Below are positions 1 through 10,917 of a stretch of DNA of 64,000 bases, one piece after another (positions within the stretch are counted from its first letter, which is position 1; every line of letters starts with the position of its first letter). Below the pieces are notes generated by a model. That model was not told the origin of the DNA and made no database searches. It saw nothing but the letters and a program-made list of their open reading frames with translations. Location of the stretch: contig NZ_LODL01000021.1 of assembly GCF_001551835.1 (NCBI RefSeq), forward strand, positions 359,487-423,486. The letters run 5' to 3'. The position numbers and the translations under genes were made by a program. Source of the stretch: Dechloromonas denitrificans (GTDB lineage: Bacteria; Pseudomonadota; Gammaproteobacteria; Burkholderiales; Rhodocyclaceae).

Positions 1-2
1 TT

Positions 3-1178
3 GCCTTGGCCACGGCGGCCAAGGTAGCAAGCACGGCACCCGCCAAGCGTCTGCCGGTGACCGTTTCGGACTCCGGCCCGGAAGCCCAACTGGCCAAGAT
101 TTTCAAGGAAATCGAAGGCAACCGGCTGGGCAATGCCCTGCAACTGACCGAGTCGCTGCTGCAGCAACACCCGAACTACCGGCTGGCCCACCTGATCCGT
201 GGCGACCTGCTGCTCGCCCGGACCCAGCCGATCCAGACTTTCGGTGCTCTGAATGGTGCTCCGGCCGACAAGGTGGCCGACCTGCGGGCCGAAGCCGTCG
301 TCCGCCTGAAGGGCTATCGCGAAAAGCCGGAAGCCAATTTCGTGCCGCGCTACCTGCTGCAGATGCAGGCCGACCAGCGCTACGCCATTGTCGTCGACAC
401 CAAACGCTCGCGGCTCTACCTCTACGAGAACGACGTCGCCAACGGCGGGCGGCCGCGCTTCGTCGCCGATTACTACATTACGCAGGGCAAGCTGGGCGCC
501 GAAAAGCTGGTCGAAGGCGACAAGAAGACACCGGTCGGCGTCTATCACGTCACCGCCAACCTGCCGCGGCAGAAGCTGGCCGACCTTTACGGTAGCGGCG
601 CCTTCCCGATCAACTACCCGAACGAATGGGACAAGCAGCAAGGCCGCAAGGGCAGCGGCATCTGGCTGCACGGTACGCCATCTGACACCTTCGCGCGGCC
701 GCCGCGCGCCTCCGACGGCTGCGTCGTGCTGACCAACCAGGATCTCGATGCCGTTGCCAAGAACCTGCAGGTCGGCCTGACCCCGGTCATCATCAGCAAT
801 TCAGTCGAATGGCTGTCGCTCGATGACTGGGCCAGGGAACGCAACGATCTGAACAAGACGATCGATGCCTGGCGGGCCGACTGGGAAAGCCGCGACACCG
901 ATCGCTACCTGCGCCATTACTCGAAGCGCTTCAAGTCGGCCGAGCAGAACTTCGACCAGTTCGCCGCCCAGAAAAAACAGGTCAATGCCGGCAAGGAGTG
1001 GATCAAGGTCAAGCTCGACAACCTGTCCGTCTTCCGCAACCCCGGCAAGGAAGAAGTCGTCGTCGTCACCTTCGACCAGGACTACCGCAGCAACAATCTG
1101 AACAACCAGATGAAGAAGCGGCAGTACTGGCTGCGGGAAGACGGCAAGTGGAAAATAATCTACGAAGGAAGTGCCTGA
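3..1178 (+). CDS. L,D-transpeptidase (YkuD domain), 5' end cut by window edge
   Basis: Predicted periplasmic L,D-transpeptidase that would cross-link peptidoglycan stem peptides or attach proteins to them. The reading frame is open to the left edge, and no signal peptide is visible, so the true start is probably upstream. The N-terminal third reads like a helical/TPR-like segment. A YkuD catalytic domain follows at about residues 120-265, with the HGT ... SDGCV signature that supplies the catalytic His and Cys. The last 100 residues resemble the NTF2/SnoaL-like extension found on some L,D-transpeptidases. Its stop overlaps the next start by one base (TGATG), so it is probably co-translated with the cyclophilins. 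The family call is solid; the substrate is unknown. Confidence 0.88.
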   Translation, partial: ALATAAKVASTAPAKRLPVTVSDSGPEAQLAKIFKEIEGNRLGNALQLTESLLQQHPNYRLAHLIRGDLLLARTQPIQTFGALNGAPADKVADLRAEAVVRLKGYREKPEANFVPRYLLQMQADQRYAIVVDTKRSRLYLYENDVANGGRPRFVADYYITQGKLGAEKLVEGDKKTPVGVYHVTANLPRQKLADLYGSGAFPINYPNEWDKQQGRKGSGIWLHGTPSDTFARPPRASDGCVVLTNQDLDAVAKNLQVGLTPVIISNSVEWLSLDDWARERNDLNKTIDAWRADWESRDTDRYLRHYSKRFKSAEQNFDQFAAQKKQVNAGKEWIKVKLDNLSVFRNPGKEEVVVVTFDQDYRSNNLNNQMKKRQYWLREDGKWKIIYEGSA

Positions 1179-1750
1179 TGCTGAAAAAAATCTCCGTGCT
1201 GGCCGCTGGTCTGCTCGCCTCGATCGCCGTCTGGGCGGCCCCGACGGTCGAAATGACGACCAACCTCGGCAAGTTCACCCTTGAGTTGTTCCCGGAAAAA
1301 GCGCCGAAGACGGTCGAGTTTTTCCTCTACAACGCCAAGCATGGCTTCTATGAAGCGACCATCTTTCATCGCGTCATCGACGGCTTCATGATCCAGGGCG
1401 GCGGCTTCACCAAAGCCATGGAAGAAAAGAAGACGCTGACCCCGGCCATCCAGAACGAATCGACCAGCGGCCTGGCCAACGAGCGCGGCACGGTCGCCAT
1501 GGCCCGCACGCAGGATCCGCATTCGGCCCGTGTCCAGTTCTTCATCAACCTGAAGGACAACAGCTTCCTCAACCACCGTACTTCAGCCGACCCGCGCGGC
1601 TGGGGCTACACCGTGTTCGGCAAGGTGGTCCAGGGCATGGATGTCGTCGACAAGATTGCCAAGGTGCCGACCGGCAACGCTGGCTATTACGAAAACGTTC
1701 CGACGACCCCGGTTGTCATCCAGAACGTCAAAATCATCTCCGAGAAATAA
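1178..1750 (+). CDS. ppiA: Periplasmic peptidyl-prolyl cis-trans isomerase (cyclophilin, PpiA-like)
   Basis: Cyclophilin-type prolyl isomerase of 190 residues, predicted to act in the periplasm during folding of envelope proteins. A signal peptide is clear: the Lys-rich start MLKK is followed by a hydrophobic stretch and AWA-type cleavage near residue 20. The core has the cyclophilin [21 protein letters not shown] and QFFIN motifs, including the catalytic Arg of FHR. The ATG at 1178 overlaps the upstream TGA. A longer in-frame extension from 998 is rejected because it would overlap the transpeptidase and bury the signal peptide. The next gene, 10 bases downstream, is a leaderless paralogue. 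Confidence 0.93.
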   Translation: MLKKISVLAAGLLASIAVWAAPTVEMTTNLGKFTLELFPEKAPKTVEFFLYNAKHGFYEATIFHRVIDGFMIQGGGFTKAMEEKKTLTPAIQNESTSGLANERGTVAMARTQDPHSARVQFFINLKDNSFLNHRTSADPRGWGYTVFGKVVQGMDVVDKIAKVPTGNAGYYENVPTTPVVIQNVKIISEK

Positions 1751-1760
1751 GGATTACCCA

Positions 1761-2252
1761 ATGATCAAGCTCACCACCAACCACGGTGTCATCACCCTCA
1801 ACCTGGATGCCGAGAAGGCCCCGAAGACGGTTGCCAACTTCATCTCCTACGTCGAAGCCGGCCACTACAACAACACCATCTTCCACCGCGTCATCAAGAA
1901 CTTCATGATCCAGGGCGGCGGCATGGAACCAGGCATGAACCAGAAGGAATGCCAGGCGCCGATCGAAAACGAGGCCGCCAATGGCCTGAAGAACAAGCGC
2001 GGCACCATCGCCATGGCCCGCACCAATGACCCGCACTCGGCCACCGCCCAGTTCTTCATCAACACCGTCGACAACGACTTCCTCGACTTCAAGGCACCGA
2101 GCGGCCAGGGTTGGGGCTACTGCGTATTCGGCGAAGTCGTCGAAGGGATGGACGTCGTCGACAAGATTCGCGCCGTCAAGACCGGCAACAAGGGCTTCCA
2201 CCAGGACGTGCCGGCCGAAGACGTGATCATCGAAAAAGCTGAAATCGTTTGA
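1761..2252 (+). CDS. ppiB: Cytoplasmic peptidyl-prolyl cis-trans isomerase (cyclophilin, PpiB-like)
   Basis: Cyclophilin of 163 residues without a signal peptide, so the cytoplasmic counterpart of the preceding gene. It contains [33 protein letters not shown] and [17 protein letters not shown], the usual catalytic core of bacterial PpiB. The start ATG at 1761 begins at the family's normal N-terminus (MIKLTTNHG). The in-frame extension to 1641 overlaps the previous gene and is not supported. The two tandem cyclophilins are clear paralogues, suggesting local duplication with or without loss of a leader. The stop overlaps the TTG start of lpxH by four bases. Confidence 0.95.
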   Translation: MIKLTTNHGVITLNLDAEKAPKTVANFISYVEAGHYNNTIFHRVIKNFMIQGGGMEPGMNQKECQAPIENEAANGLKNKRGTIAMARTNDPHSATAQFFINTVDNDFLDFKAPSGQGWGYCVFGEVVEGMDVVDKIRAVKTGNKGFHQDVPAEDVIIEKAEIV

Positions 2253-2986
2253 TCCTCTTCATTTCCGATCTGCACCTGTCGCCCCGGTCGCCCGGGGCGA
2301 CTTGTTTGTTCCGCCAGTTTCTCGCCGGGCGTGCCCGGCAGGCGACGGAGTTGTTCATCCTCGGCGACCTGTTCGAAGCCTGGGTCGGCGATGACGACAT
2401 CGACGAGCCCTACCATGCCGAACTGGTTGCCGCGCTCCGCGCCGCCAGCGAGGCCGGCCTGCAGATCAGCCTGCTGCATGGCAACCGCGACTTCCTGCTC
2501 GGCGCCGGCTTTGCTGCCGCTACCGGTGTCCGGCTGATTGGCGATCCTTACATCCTGTCCACGCCGGAATGGCAGTTTGTGCTCTCGCACGGCGATGCGC
2601 TGTGCCTGGACGACACTGCCTACATGGCTTTCCGCGCCCAGGTGCGCAATCCGGAATGGCAGGCGGCGCTGCTCGCCAAGCCGCTCGCCGAGCGCCGGGC
2701 GATCGCCGCCCACATGCGCGAAGTCAGCGAAGCCAGCCAGCGCGGCAAGGACAACCCCTATACCGACCTCGACCCGACCGCTACCGACGATTTCCTGCGC
2801 CAGCACGGCTACGCCACCTTCATCCACGGCCACACGCACCAGCCGGCCAAACATGATCACATCGTCGATGGCATTCACGTCGAACGCTGGGTGCTGGCCG
2901 ACTGGCACGAAGCGTGTGGCGAATGCCTGGTCTGGGACGGCGAAGCGCTGAGCCGCGAAGCCGTGCTGCCTGAAAATCGGTCTTAA
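2249..2986 (+). CDS. lpxH: UDP-2,3-diacylglucosamine diphosphatase (lipid A biosynthesis)
   Basis: LpxH hydrolyses UDP-2,3-diacylglucosamine to lipid X and UMP, a middle step of lipid A synthesis at the cytoplasmic face of the inner membrane. The 245 residues match the family length. The calcineurin-type metal-binding motifs appear in order: SDLHLSP (DxH) near residue 6, [16 protein letters not shown] and the C-terminal HGHTHQPA. The start is TTG inside a four-base overlap with the ppiB stop (TTGA), which suggests translational coupling. A ppiB-lpxH pair is common in beta- and gammaproteobacteria. recQ begins five bases after the stop. Confidence 0.93.
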   Translation: MILFISDLHLSPRSPGATCLFRQFLAGRARQATELFILGDLFEAWVGDDDIDEPYHAELVAALRAASEAGLQISLLHGNRDFLLGAGFAAATGVRLIGDPYILSTPEWQFVLSHGDALCLDDTAYMAFRAQVRNPEWQAALLAKPLAERRAIAAHMREVSEASQRGKDNPYTDLDPTATDDFLRQHGYATFIHGHTHQPAKHDHIVDGIHVERWVLADWHEACGECLVWDGEALSREAVLPENRS

Positions 2987-2990
2987 AGCA

Positions 2991-4817
<1,827 letters not shown>

Positions 4818-4818
4818 A

Positions 4819-5430
4819 ATGGACGCGCGCCAGTTGCTCAATGGCAGCCTGCTGACCGGCGTTGTCATCGCCCTCGTCATTTCCGGTATCGCCCCCTTCG
4901 AACGCCTGACCTGGCTGATGGAAGTGGCACCGGTCCTGATCGCGCTGCCCGTGCTGATCGCCACCCGCCAGCGCTATCCGCTGACGACGCTGCTCTACGT
5001 GCTGATCGCCGCCCATGCGCTGCTACTGATCGGCGGCGGCGCCTATTCCTATGCCCGCGTCCCGCTCGGCTTCTGGCTGCAGGATCTGCTCGGCACGATG
5101 CGCAATCCGTATGACAAGATCGGCCACTTCATGCAAGGCTTCGTGCCGGCCATGGTCGCCCGCGAAATCCTGCTGCGCGGCGGCCATGTCTGCGGCCGCC
5201 GGATGAGCGCCTTCCTGTGCCTCTGCGTCGCGCTGGCGATCAGCGCCAGCTACGAGCTGATCGAATGGGTGGCCGCCCTGTCGCTCGGCCAGGGGGCCGA
5301 TGAATTCCTCGGCACTCAGGGCGATGTCTGGGATACCCAATCCGACATGTTCATGGCCCTGCTCGGAGCAAGCAGCGCGCTGCTCATGCTCAGCGGCTGG
5401 CACGACCGCCAGTTGGCAAAACTGCGCTAA
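4819..5430 (+). CDS. DUF2238 (YjdF-like) integral membrane protein
   Basis: Inner-membrane protein of 203 residues with about five or six hydrophobic segments (around residues 12-32, 36-52, 60-78, 100-118, 130-150 and 172-192). The loop with NPYDKIGHFMQG, the segment SASYELIEWVAAL and the later GTQGDVWDTQSDM are typical of the DUF2238/YjdF family, whose molecular function is not established. The conserved acidic and His residues in these loops could bind metal, but that is inference. It lies one base after recQ. A weak hairpin and the convergent mshN gene follow. Confidence 0.75.
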   Translation: MDARQLLNGSLLTGVVIALVISGIAPFERLTWLMEVAPVLIALPVLIATRQRYPLTTLLYVLIAAHALLLIGGGAYSYARVPLGFWLQDLLGTMRNPYDKIGHFMQGFVPAMVAREILLRGGHVCGRRMSAFLCLCVALAISASYELIEWVAALSLGQGADEFLGTQGDVWDTQSDMFMALLGASSALLMLSGWHDRQLAKLR

Positions 5431-5486
5431 GCACGGGCATTCCGGCGGTCGACCGGTCAAAACAGGCAAAATTCACCAGACAGTAA

Positions 5487-5511
5487 GCGCCCGCTCACTC
5501 GCGGCGGGCGG
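5487..5511. terminator. Possible hairpin between convergent DUF2238 and mshN genes
   Basis: CGCCCGC at 5488-5494 pairs with GCGGGCG at 5504-5510 around a nine-base loop. It lies between two convergent stops. Neither side has a T-run, so a Rho-independent role is doubtful. Confidence 0.3.
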
Positions 5512-5522
5512 GCAAAGCCGAT

Positions 5523-6596
5523 TCAGCGCAAATGCTGCTCGGCCACCGCCGTCAGTTCGCTCGACAAGGTCGCGCTGGCCAACGCCCGGCGCAACGCCTC
5601 CTTGCCCTCGCCGGGGCGACCGTCGGCTTCCAGCGCCAGGCCCAGACCAAGCCACCAACGCCCCTCCTGCGGAGCCAGCCGCGTCGCCCGCTGGTAATGG
5701 GCGGCTGCCTGGCGATGCGCATTCTGGCGCGATTTCAGATGGCCCTGGAAGCCGGCGTAATCGGCATAATTTTCGGCATAGGCCTGCGAGCGGGCCAGGG
5801 TCCGGTCGGCTGCGGCGAGATCGCCCTGCTCCAGTTGCAGGCGGGCCAGCGACATCGCCCAGCCGGTTTGCGCCGGCTGCAGTTCCAGACCGTCCTGCAG
5901 GACGACGATGGCCTCCTCCACTTTGCGGCTGTCGAGCAACTGGCGGAGCAGTGCCTGGCGCACCTGGACGTAGCCGGGGTCGTGCTTCAGGGCGGCCTTC
6001 AGAGCCTCCAGCGCTTCGCCGCTGCGGCCGGCGGCCTGGGCCTGCTCGGCCCGCCGGTATTCGGCATCGGCCCGGTCGCGTGGTGTCGCCAGTACCGGGC
6101 TTTTCTCGATCTTGACCGGGCCGCTCGGCTGCGCCGGCGCCGGCTTGATGGCCTCCGCCTCGACCTTGGCCGGAACGGCTGCCGGCAACGGGTCGTGCAC
6201 CGCCAGCACCGGTGGCACCGGGCTCGGCAAGGCCGCCAGATCCTGGGCCAGGCGCAGGTTGTCGGAAATCAGGGCAGGCTGGACGTCGACCGCCGGATCG
6301 ACCGCTGGAACGGGTGCTACCGGGCTGACCACCGGCGCTGGCGGCGCCGGCACGACCACCGCGACGACCGGCTCGGCTGGCAGGCCGGGCAGCGGCAGCA
6401 GTTCGCCTTTGGCGTGCAGCACGGCGGCAGCAACACCCAGCGTCGGCAAGCCGAGCAGCAGGAAAAGTTTGAAGAGGCCACCCCGGCGGGCCTGGGCGGC
6501 CGGCAGCGAACGGATCTCGCGCTGCAGGTTCTGCTTGGCCAGATCGTCCGGGCGCTTGGCCTCGAGATTGCGCAGCATGTCGTTGATCAGGCTCAT
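5523..6596 (-). CDS. mshN: MSHA biogenesis protein MshN (TPR protein)
   Basis: Single-pass inner-membrane protein with a periplasmic tetratricopeptide region, 357 residues, last gene of the mshI-N block. The start MSLINDMLRNLEAKR is the hallmark MshN N-terminus, and it fixes the ATG at 6594-6596 rather than the longer frame reaching 7073, which would run through mshM. A transmembrane helix lies near residues 40-60, followed by a Pro/Ala/Val-rich linker and TPR-like repeats from about residue 190 to the end. In the family it links the pilus assembly machinery to the periplasm. It begins one base after the mshM stop. Confidence 0.87.
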   Translation of the reverse strand: MSLINDMLRNLEAKRPDDLAKQNLQREIRSLPAAQARRGGLFKLFLLLGLPTLGVAAAVLHAKGELLPLPGLPAEPVVAVVVPAPPAPVVSPVAPVPAVDPAVDVQPALISDNLRLAQDLAALPSPVPPVLAVHDPLPAAVPAKVEAEAIKPAPAQPSGPVKIEKSPVLATPRDRADAEYRRAEQAQAAGRSGEALEALKAALKHDPGYVQVRQALLRQLLDSRKVEEAIVVLQDGLELQPAQTGWAMSLARLQLEQGDLAAADRTLARSQAYAENYADYAGFQGHLKSRQNAHRQAAAHYQRATRLAPQEGRWWLGLGLALEADGRPGEGKEALRRALASATLSSELTAVAEQHLR

Positions 6597-6597
6597 C

Positions 6598-7425
6598 TCA
6601 CCACCAGCCGGGCGCCCCGGCCCCTTCGGTATCGGCTGCCGCCTGCCGGACATGGCTGGCGCGCACGCTGTGCCGCCCTTCGCCAAAGACCGCGAGCAGC
6701 GACTTGTGGGCCAGGATGTTGAGCAGACGCGGCGTGCCGCGACTGGCCCGCAGCAGGCAGCGCACGGCGCGCGCTCCGAACACCCCTTCGCCACGGTAAC
6801 CGGCGACCCGCAGGCGGTGGGCCAGATAGTTATCCACTTCCTGGCGATCCAGTCCGTCCAGCCGGTAATGGAAGGCGATCCGCTGCAGCAACTGGCGTAC
6901 CGAGGGCTCGGCCAGCTTGCGGTCGAGTTCGGGCTGGCCGAACAGGATGATCTGCAGCAGCTTGCGCTTCTCGGTTTCCAGATTGGAGAGCAGGCGCAGC
7001 GACTCCAGGGTTTCGAGCGGCATCGCCTGTGCCTCGTCGATGCAGACAACAACCTGAGTGCCGGCCGCCGCATGCGCCATCAGCGCGCGGTTGACGCTCT
7101 GCAGCAGGTGATAATCGTCGCAGTCGATGCTGACGGCGAGCCCCAGTTCCTCGGCCAGCGCCAGCAGCAGGGTGCGCGGCGCCAGATAGGGATTGGGCAG
7201 GTAAGCCGAAATGCTGCCGGCCGGCAGCGCCTGCAACAGCCGGCGACAGAGCAGCGTCTTGCCGGTGCCGACTTCGCCGGTGATCTTGATGAAGCCTTCG
7301 CCGCTATTGAGTGCCACCAGCAGCGTGTTCAAGGCTTCCTGGTGGCTGCGGGTAATCACCGTAAAACTGGTATCCGGCGTAATGCCGAACGGCAGTTCGC
7401 TCAAGCCGAAATGGTCAAGGTACAC
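6598..7425 (-). CDS. mshM: MSHA biogenesis protein MshM (ExeA-like AAA ATPase)
   Basis: AAA ATPase of 275 residues related to ExeA/GspA, which help install the secretin and modify its peptidoglycan surroundings. The ExeA-type opening MYLDHFGLSELPFG is at the start, Walker A (GEVGTGKT) near residue 50 and Walker B (VVCIDEAQAMP) near residue 125, with a C-terminal AAA lid. The peptidoglycan-binding tail present in some ExeA proteins is absent. It lies between mshL and mshN, the order seen in Vibrio MSHA loci. Function in pilus assembly is inferred from family and context. Confidence 0.88.
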   Translation of the reverse strand: MYLDHFGLSELPFGITPDTSFTVITRSHQEALNTLLVALNSGEGFIKITGEVGTGKTLLCRRLLQALPAGSISAYLPNPYLAPRTLLLALAEELGLAVSIDCDDYHLLQSVNRALMAHAAAGTQVVVCIDEAQAMPLETLESLRLLSNLETEKRKLLQIILFGQPELDRKLAEPSVRQLLQRIAFHYRLDGLDRQEVDNYLAHRLRVAGYRGEGVFGARAVRCLLRASRGTPRLLNILAHKSLLAVFGEGRHSVRASHVRQAAADTEGAGAPGWW

Positions 7426-7449
7426 GGCAAACGACCTGCAGCGACGGGC

Positions 7450-9183
7450 TTATTGCCATTCGAGCCGGCGGCGCTGGCTCGGGTCCAGCCCCTGCATGCG
7501 ATCCTGAACTTCGCCGGCGGCCTCGCGCCAAGAATTTTCGCCCTTGATAACGGTCGACCGCATCAGGATGACCAATTCGCGCTTGCGGCTGGCGCCAGCC
7601 TTCTGGCCGAACAGCAGCCCTACCCCCGGCACATTGCTGATCCCCGGCAGGCCGAAACGGCTGGTCGTCTGCTCCTGGCTCATCAAGCCGCCGATGGCGA
7701 CGATGCTGCCGTCCTGAACGCGGACGATGGAGTCGGTTTCGTTGATGCTGCTCGACGCGAGCGGCAGGGTGAAGGTGCCGAGATCGCCGAGATTGACGTT
7801 CTTGGTCTTTTCCTCGACGACGCTGACCGAAGGATGGACGTGCAGGATGATGTTGCCTTCGTCGTCGATCTGCGGCGTGACGTCAAGCGCGATGCCGGAG
7901 AAGAACGGTTGCAGCGTGATGTTCGGTGTCACGACATTGCCGCTGCTGCTGGCGGTCGTCGTGGTACTGACGCCGGTAACGAAATAGTCGTCGGTGCCGA
8001 CCTTGAGTACGGCCTTCTGGTTGTTGGTGGTCGCAATGCGCGGGCTGGACAGCACCTGGACATCGCCCTGCCCTTCGAGGAAGGAGAGCAGCGCGGCGAA
8101 ATCCTTGGACTGGAAGGATAGCCCGAAGAAACCGCGACCTGAGGACGAGGTCGCTATTGAACCATTCAGGCCGGGCGTGGCCGTGACCACCGAGCCGGCG
8201 GTAATACCGGTGGCCGAACCACTGAGCACGCCAGAGCCGGACAGCGCCGCCCCCGGTGCCAGCACGCCGAGCGCAAAACGGTCGGCGACGCCGGCGAACT
8301 GCGTCCAGTTGATACCGGTCTGGTAGGAATCGCTGAGCGACACTTCGATGATCTTGGCCTCCAGCATGACCTGGCGCTCGACGACCAGTTGCGTCGCCTT
8401 CAGGTAATCGTCGACGGCACGCAATTCGTTCGGCATGGCCTTGACCAGGACGACGCCGGAAGCGGCATTGACGATCACGTTGCGGCCCTCCTGGGTGCCG
8501 ACGATCATGTTCAGCGCATTGCCGAGATCTTTCCAGAAGTCGAAATCGGAAGTGGTCTGGACACGCGAACTATCCGGTGTCCGCTGCTGCCCAGTGCTGC
8601 CGGGCCCCCCGGTGCTACCGGGCGTCTGCTGACCGGTACTCGAAGTAGTGCCGGTGGTCGGGGCCGCTGCCGTCGGCGAACTGCCGGTGACACGCATGTC
8701 GCTGACCCCCTGACGCCGGTTGGCCAGGTAATTGATCTTGAAAATACGGGTCTGGATGGTGTTGGACAAGACCGTGATGCGCTTGCCCTGCACCCGATAA
8801 TCGTAACCATAGACATCGCGCAGCGTATCGAGCGCCTCGCGCACCGTCGCGTTCTTGAGATTCAGGCTGACCGTGCCGCCAACATCCGGGGAAAAGAGCA
8901 TGCTGTAGGGCGTACCGGAAACCAGCGCGGTCAACACCTGGGTGACCGGCGCATTATTGACCGCCAGATTGAAGCGCGGCTCGGGCTTGGCGGCGGGCGG
9001 CGTCTCCTGCAGTAGCGGCGGCAGCATGGCCTGACCAACGGCATCGGCCGGCGTCCGCCGGGCGTTTTTGGATGCCTCTAGCTCCTGGCCGATGCGATCA
9101 AACGTATCGGCACGGCGCACCGGCTCACCGGTGCAAGCGGCCAGCAGCAAGCCCGACAAGGCGACAATCCCAATCCTGCTCAT
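7450..9183 (-). CDS. mshL: MSHA outer-membrane secretin MshL
   Basis: Secretin-family outer-membrane channel of 577 residues through which the pilus would exit. The N-terminus is a lipoprotein signal with lipobox LLAAC near residue 17. An STN-like domain follows (about 70-140, VNNAPVTQVLTAL ... LDTLRDVYGYDY). A Ser/Thr/Gly-rich linker lies near residues 165-205. The C-terminal secretin domain contains VQVLSSPRIATTNNQKAVLKVG and the family ending IGGLMSQE ... PGVGLLFG. Its ATG overlaps the mshK stop by four bases. The gene ends 24 bases before mshM. Confidence 0.93.
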   Translation of the reverse strand: MSRIGIVALSGLLLAACTGEPVRRADTFDRIGQELEASKNARRTPADAVGQAMLPPLLQETPPAAKPEPRFNLAVNNAPVTQVLTALVSGTPYSMLFSPDVGGTVSLNLKNATVREALDTLRDVYGYDYRVQGKRITVLSNTIQTRIFKINYLANRRQGVSDMRVTGSSPTAAAPTTGTTSSTGQQTPGSTGGPGSTGQQRTPDSSRVQTTSDFDFWKDLGNALNMIVGTQEGRNVIVNAASGVVLVKAMPNELRAVDDYLKATQLVVERQVMLEAKIIEVSLSDSYQTGINWTQFAGVADRFALGVLAPGAALSGSGVLSGSATGITAGSVVTATPGLNGSIATSSSGRGFFGLSFQSKDFAALLSFLEGQGDVQVLSSPRIATTNNQKAVLKVGTDDYFVTGVSTTTTASSSGNVVTPNITLQPFFSGIALDVTPQIDDEGNIILHVHPSVSVVEEKTKNVNLGDLGTFTLPLASSSINETDSIVRVQDGSIVAIGGLMSQEQTTSRFGLPGISNVPGVGLLFGQKAGASRKRELVILMRSTVIKGENSWREAAGEVQDRMQGLDPSQRRRLEWQ

Positions 9184-9572
9184 GGCAAATCCTTCCCCTG
9201 CCTGCTTTTCTTCGCGGAAGCAGCAGGCAACACAATCATTTGTTTCTTTACATCGGGCGTCAGATAGAGGCGAGTCAGCCCCTCCGGCCCCTGCAGCACG
9301 GCTGCGTGCTCGGTCAAGCGGATCAGGCGGGCTTCACCCAGCCGCCCGCCGAGTGGAACCGTCCTGCCGCCGATGATGGCGACCGGCTTGCCGCGCTGCG
9401 GCCACAAGACCGACTGCAGGCGCCAGTCGACTTTATCTTTGGCCGTTTCGGCGGCGTCCGGTCTGCCCTGCAGCCAGCCGGCTGGCGGCCGGGTCGGATC
9501 GCCTTCGGCCAACGCCGGCAGCGCCGCCAAGACACCCAACACGATGGCGAGGTAACGCAGACGCGCGTTCAT
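9180..9572 (-). CDS. mshK: MSHA biogenesis protein MshK
   Basis: Small secreted protein of 130 residues. The ATG at 9570-9572 gives a signal peptide (MNARLRYLAIVLGVLAALPALA) followed by the DPTRPP motif that opens many MshK/PilP/GspC-like periplasmic proteins. Start choice is strengthened by a four-base overlap (ATGA) with the mshJ stop, and the same overlap occurs at its end with mshL. The longer frame to 9668 is only a shadow inside mshJ. By analogy with PilP and GspC it may connect the inner-membrane platform to the secretin. Identity rests on position, signal peptide and DPTRPP. Confidence 0.8.
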   Translation of the reverse strand: MNARLRYLAIVLGVLAALPALAEGDPTRPPAGWLQGRPDAAETAKDKVDWRLQSVLWPQRGKPVAIIGGRTVPLGGRLGEARLIRLTEHAAVLQGPEGLTRLYLTPDVKKQMIVLPAASAKKSRQGKDLP

Positions 9573-10261
9573 AAGGCGAGCCATGCCCGTTCCGGACTCA
9601 GCGTGTATACCATCAGGCTCATTTCGGCCTGCGGATACTCCCGGACCTTGTAACGCAACGCCCCCCACAGCAAACCTTGCTGAAGTTGTTCCAACTGGCC
9701 GAGATAGGCCTGCAAATCGGCGTAATTGCCTTCGAGATGAATCTCGACGCCATGCCGGTAGAGATCATATTGCTTGTCGGCCGCTGGAGCGCTTGCCCCC
9801 TTGGCGGGCACCTTGCTCTGATCGGCCAGCACACTGCTCGGCGCCAGCGTCTTCAGGCTGATCAGGCGCAAACCGGCGTGCCGGGCGAGCAGGCGCTCAA
9901 GCAAACCGTTCATCTGTTCCGGCCGAACCAGCGTCGACGCATAGCGCAGCAAATCGTCGTCGAGTTTCTTTTGCTCGGCCTGCAGCGTCGCCAGTGCAGC
10001 CTTGTTGGCGGCATCCGGGTCGGTCGCCATCTTCTGCTGCAAGGTCGCCAGTTGCGCCTGCATTTCGGCCAGCGTGGCCGACTGGCTGGCGATACTGTGT
10101 TGCAGGCTGCCGGCCTTGGCCAGTTGCGGATCGATCATCAGGGCATTGCCGATCAACAGCGGCCCGAGGACCAGGGCCGCCGCGACCAGGCCGCGCTCAC
10201 GCCGACTGAGCGCGACATAGCGGGCATTCAGGTGCTGCCAATGCGAGCGTAAAGCCTTCAT
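9569..10261 (-). CDS. mshJ: MSHA biogenesis protein MshJ (PilO/GspM-like)
   Basis: Bitopic inner-membrane protein of 230 residues with a basic N-terminus (MKALRSHWQHLNARY), one transmembrane helix near residues 27-45, a periplasmic coiled coil (about 50-110) and a small alpha/beta domain typical of PilO/GspM proteins. The ATG at 10259-10261 overlaps the preceding stop by four bases. An in-frame extension to 10528 lies within the upstream gene and is rejected. It probably dimerises with the PilN-like protein next door to form the periplasmic part of the assembly platform. Confidence 0.8.
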   Translation of the reverse strand: MKALRSHWQHLNARYVALSRRERGLVAAALVLGPLLIGNALMIDPQLAKAGSLQHSIASQSATLAEMQAQLATLQQKMATDPDAANKAALATLQAEQKKLDDDLLRYASTLVRPEQMNGLLERLLARHAGLRLISLKTLAPSSVLADQSKVPAKGASAPAADKQYDLYRHGVEIHLEGNYADLQAYLGQLEQLQQGLLWGALRYKVREYPQAEMSLMVYTLSPERAWLAL

Positions 10262-10917
10262 GGGGTTTTCTCGGGCGGCGGCGCCAATTCGGTGCGCAGC
10301 ACAAATTCGGTATAACGCTTGCCAACCGGCTTGGCCGCGGCCGTGCGATCGGCTTCGGGCTTCTCGGCGGCCGGGTCGACACCCTTCATTTCCAGTGCAG
10401 CAAAACGTCGACCGGCGAAGGCTGGATCGGCATTCAGTCGGGAGATATAGGCCGGCAACAGCGCCGGATCGACCAGGCGGCCCCTGATCTCGACGCCGTC
10501 CGGGCTCAACCCGAAGGCGACCAGCCACACACCATCGAGCGCCTGGCGCGAAAAGCCCTGCAAGATATTCAGAAAACCGCCGCCCTGGCTCTTGTCGTGG
10601 CGCCCGATGAAGTCGAGGACTTCCTGGCGCTGGGCGACGCCGGTCTTGGCATAGTCGATTTCCGGCAGCAAGGCCGCATTCGGTTGGCGATTGCCGAGAA
10701 CCTGCCCCAGCGCCTGGACCTGCTGCCGCAGATTCAGCAACTGACCATTGAGCGTCGCCTCTTCTGCCTTTAGCCGGGCAACCCGCATCGACTGACTCTG
10801 GGCCAGAGCAAGCAGCAGGAGCAGCGCGAGCAAAGTGGCAGCGGCGACGACCGGCAGGGCCAGCCAGTCGAAACGGGGCCGCAACTCCGGCAGCAACAGG
10901 TTGATCTGCTGACTCAT
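10258..10917 (-). CDS. PilN-like fimbrial assembly protein of the MSHA platform
   Basis: Protein of 219 residues with the PilN/GspL-C architecture: a short cytoplasmic start with the conserved INLLLPE motif, a transmembrane helix near residues 20-42, a coiled coil (about 45-75) and a periplasmic ferredoxin-like domain. The INLLPxE motif is what PilN uses to bind PilM, and the gene directly upstream is the PilM-like mshI, joined by a four-base overlap. In some MSHA loci this gene is named mshI2. It should form the MshI-PilN-MshJ platform subcomplex. Confidence 0.82.
   Translation of the reverse strand: MSQQINLLLPELRPRFDWLALPVVAAATLLALLLLLALAQSQSMRVARLKAEEATLNGQLLNLRQQVQALGQVLGNRQPNAALLPEIDYAKTGVAQRQEVLDFIGRHDKSQGGGFLNILQGFSRQALDGVWLVAFGLSPDGVEIRGRLVDPALLPAYISRLNADPAFAGRRFAALEMKGVDPAAEKPEADRTAAAKPVGKRYTEFVLRTELAPPPEKTP

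Noticed and set aside
6597..7073. N-terminal extension of mshN
   Set aside because: The extension reads through mshM in another frame. MSLINDMLRNLEAKR marks the true start at 6596.
6112..8121. 669-codon plus-strand frame
   Set aside because: Antisense to mshN, mshM and mshL, without recognisable domains.
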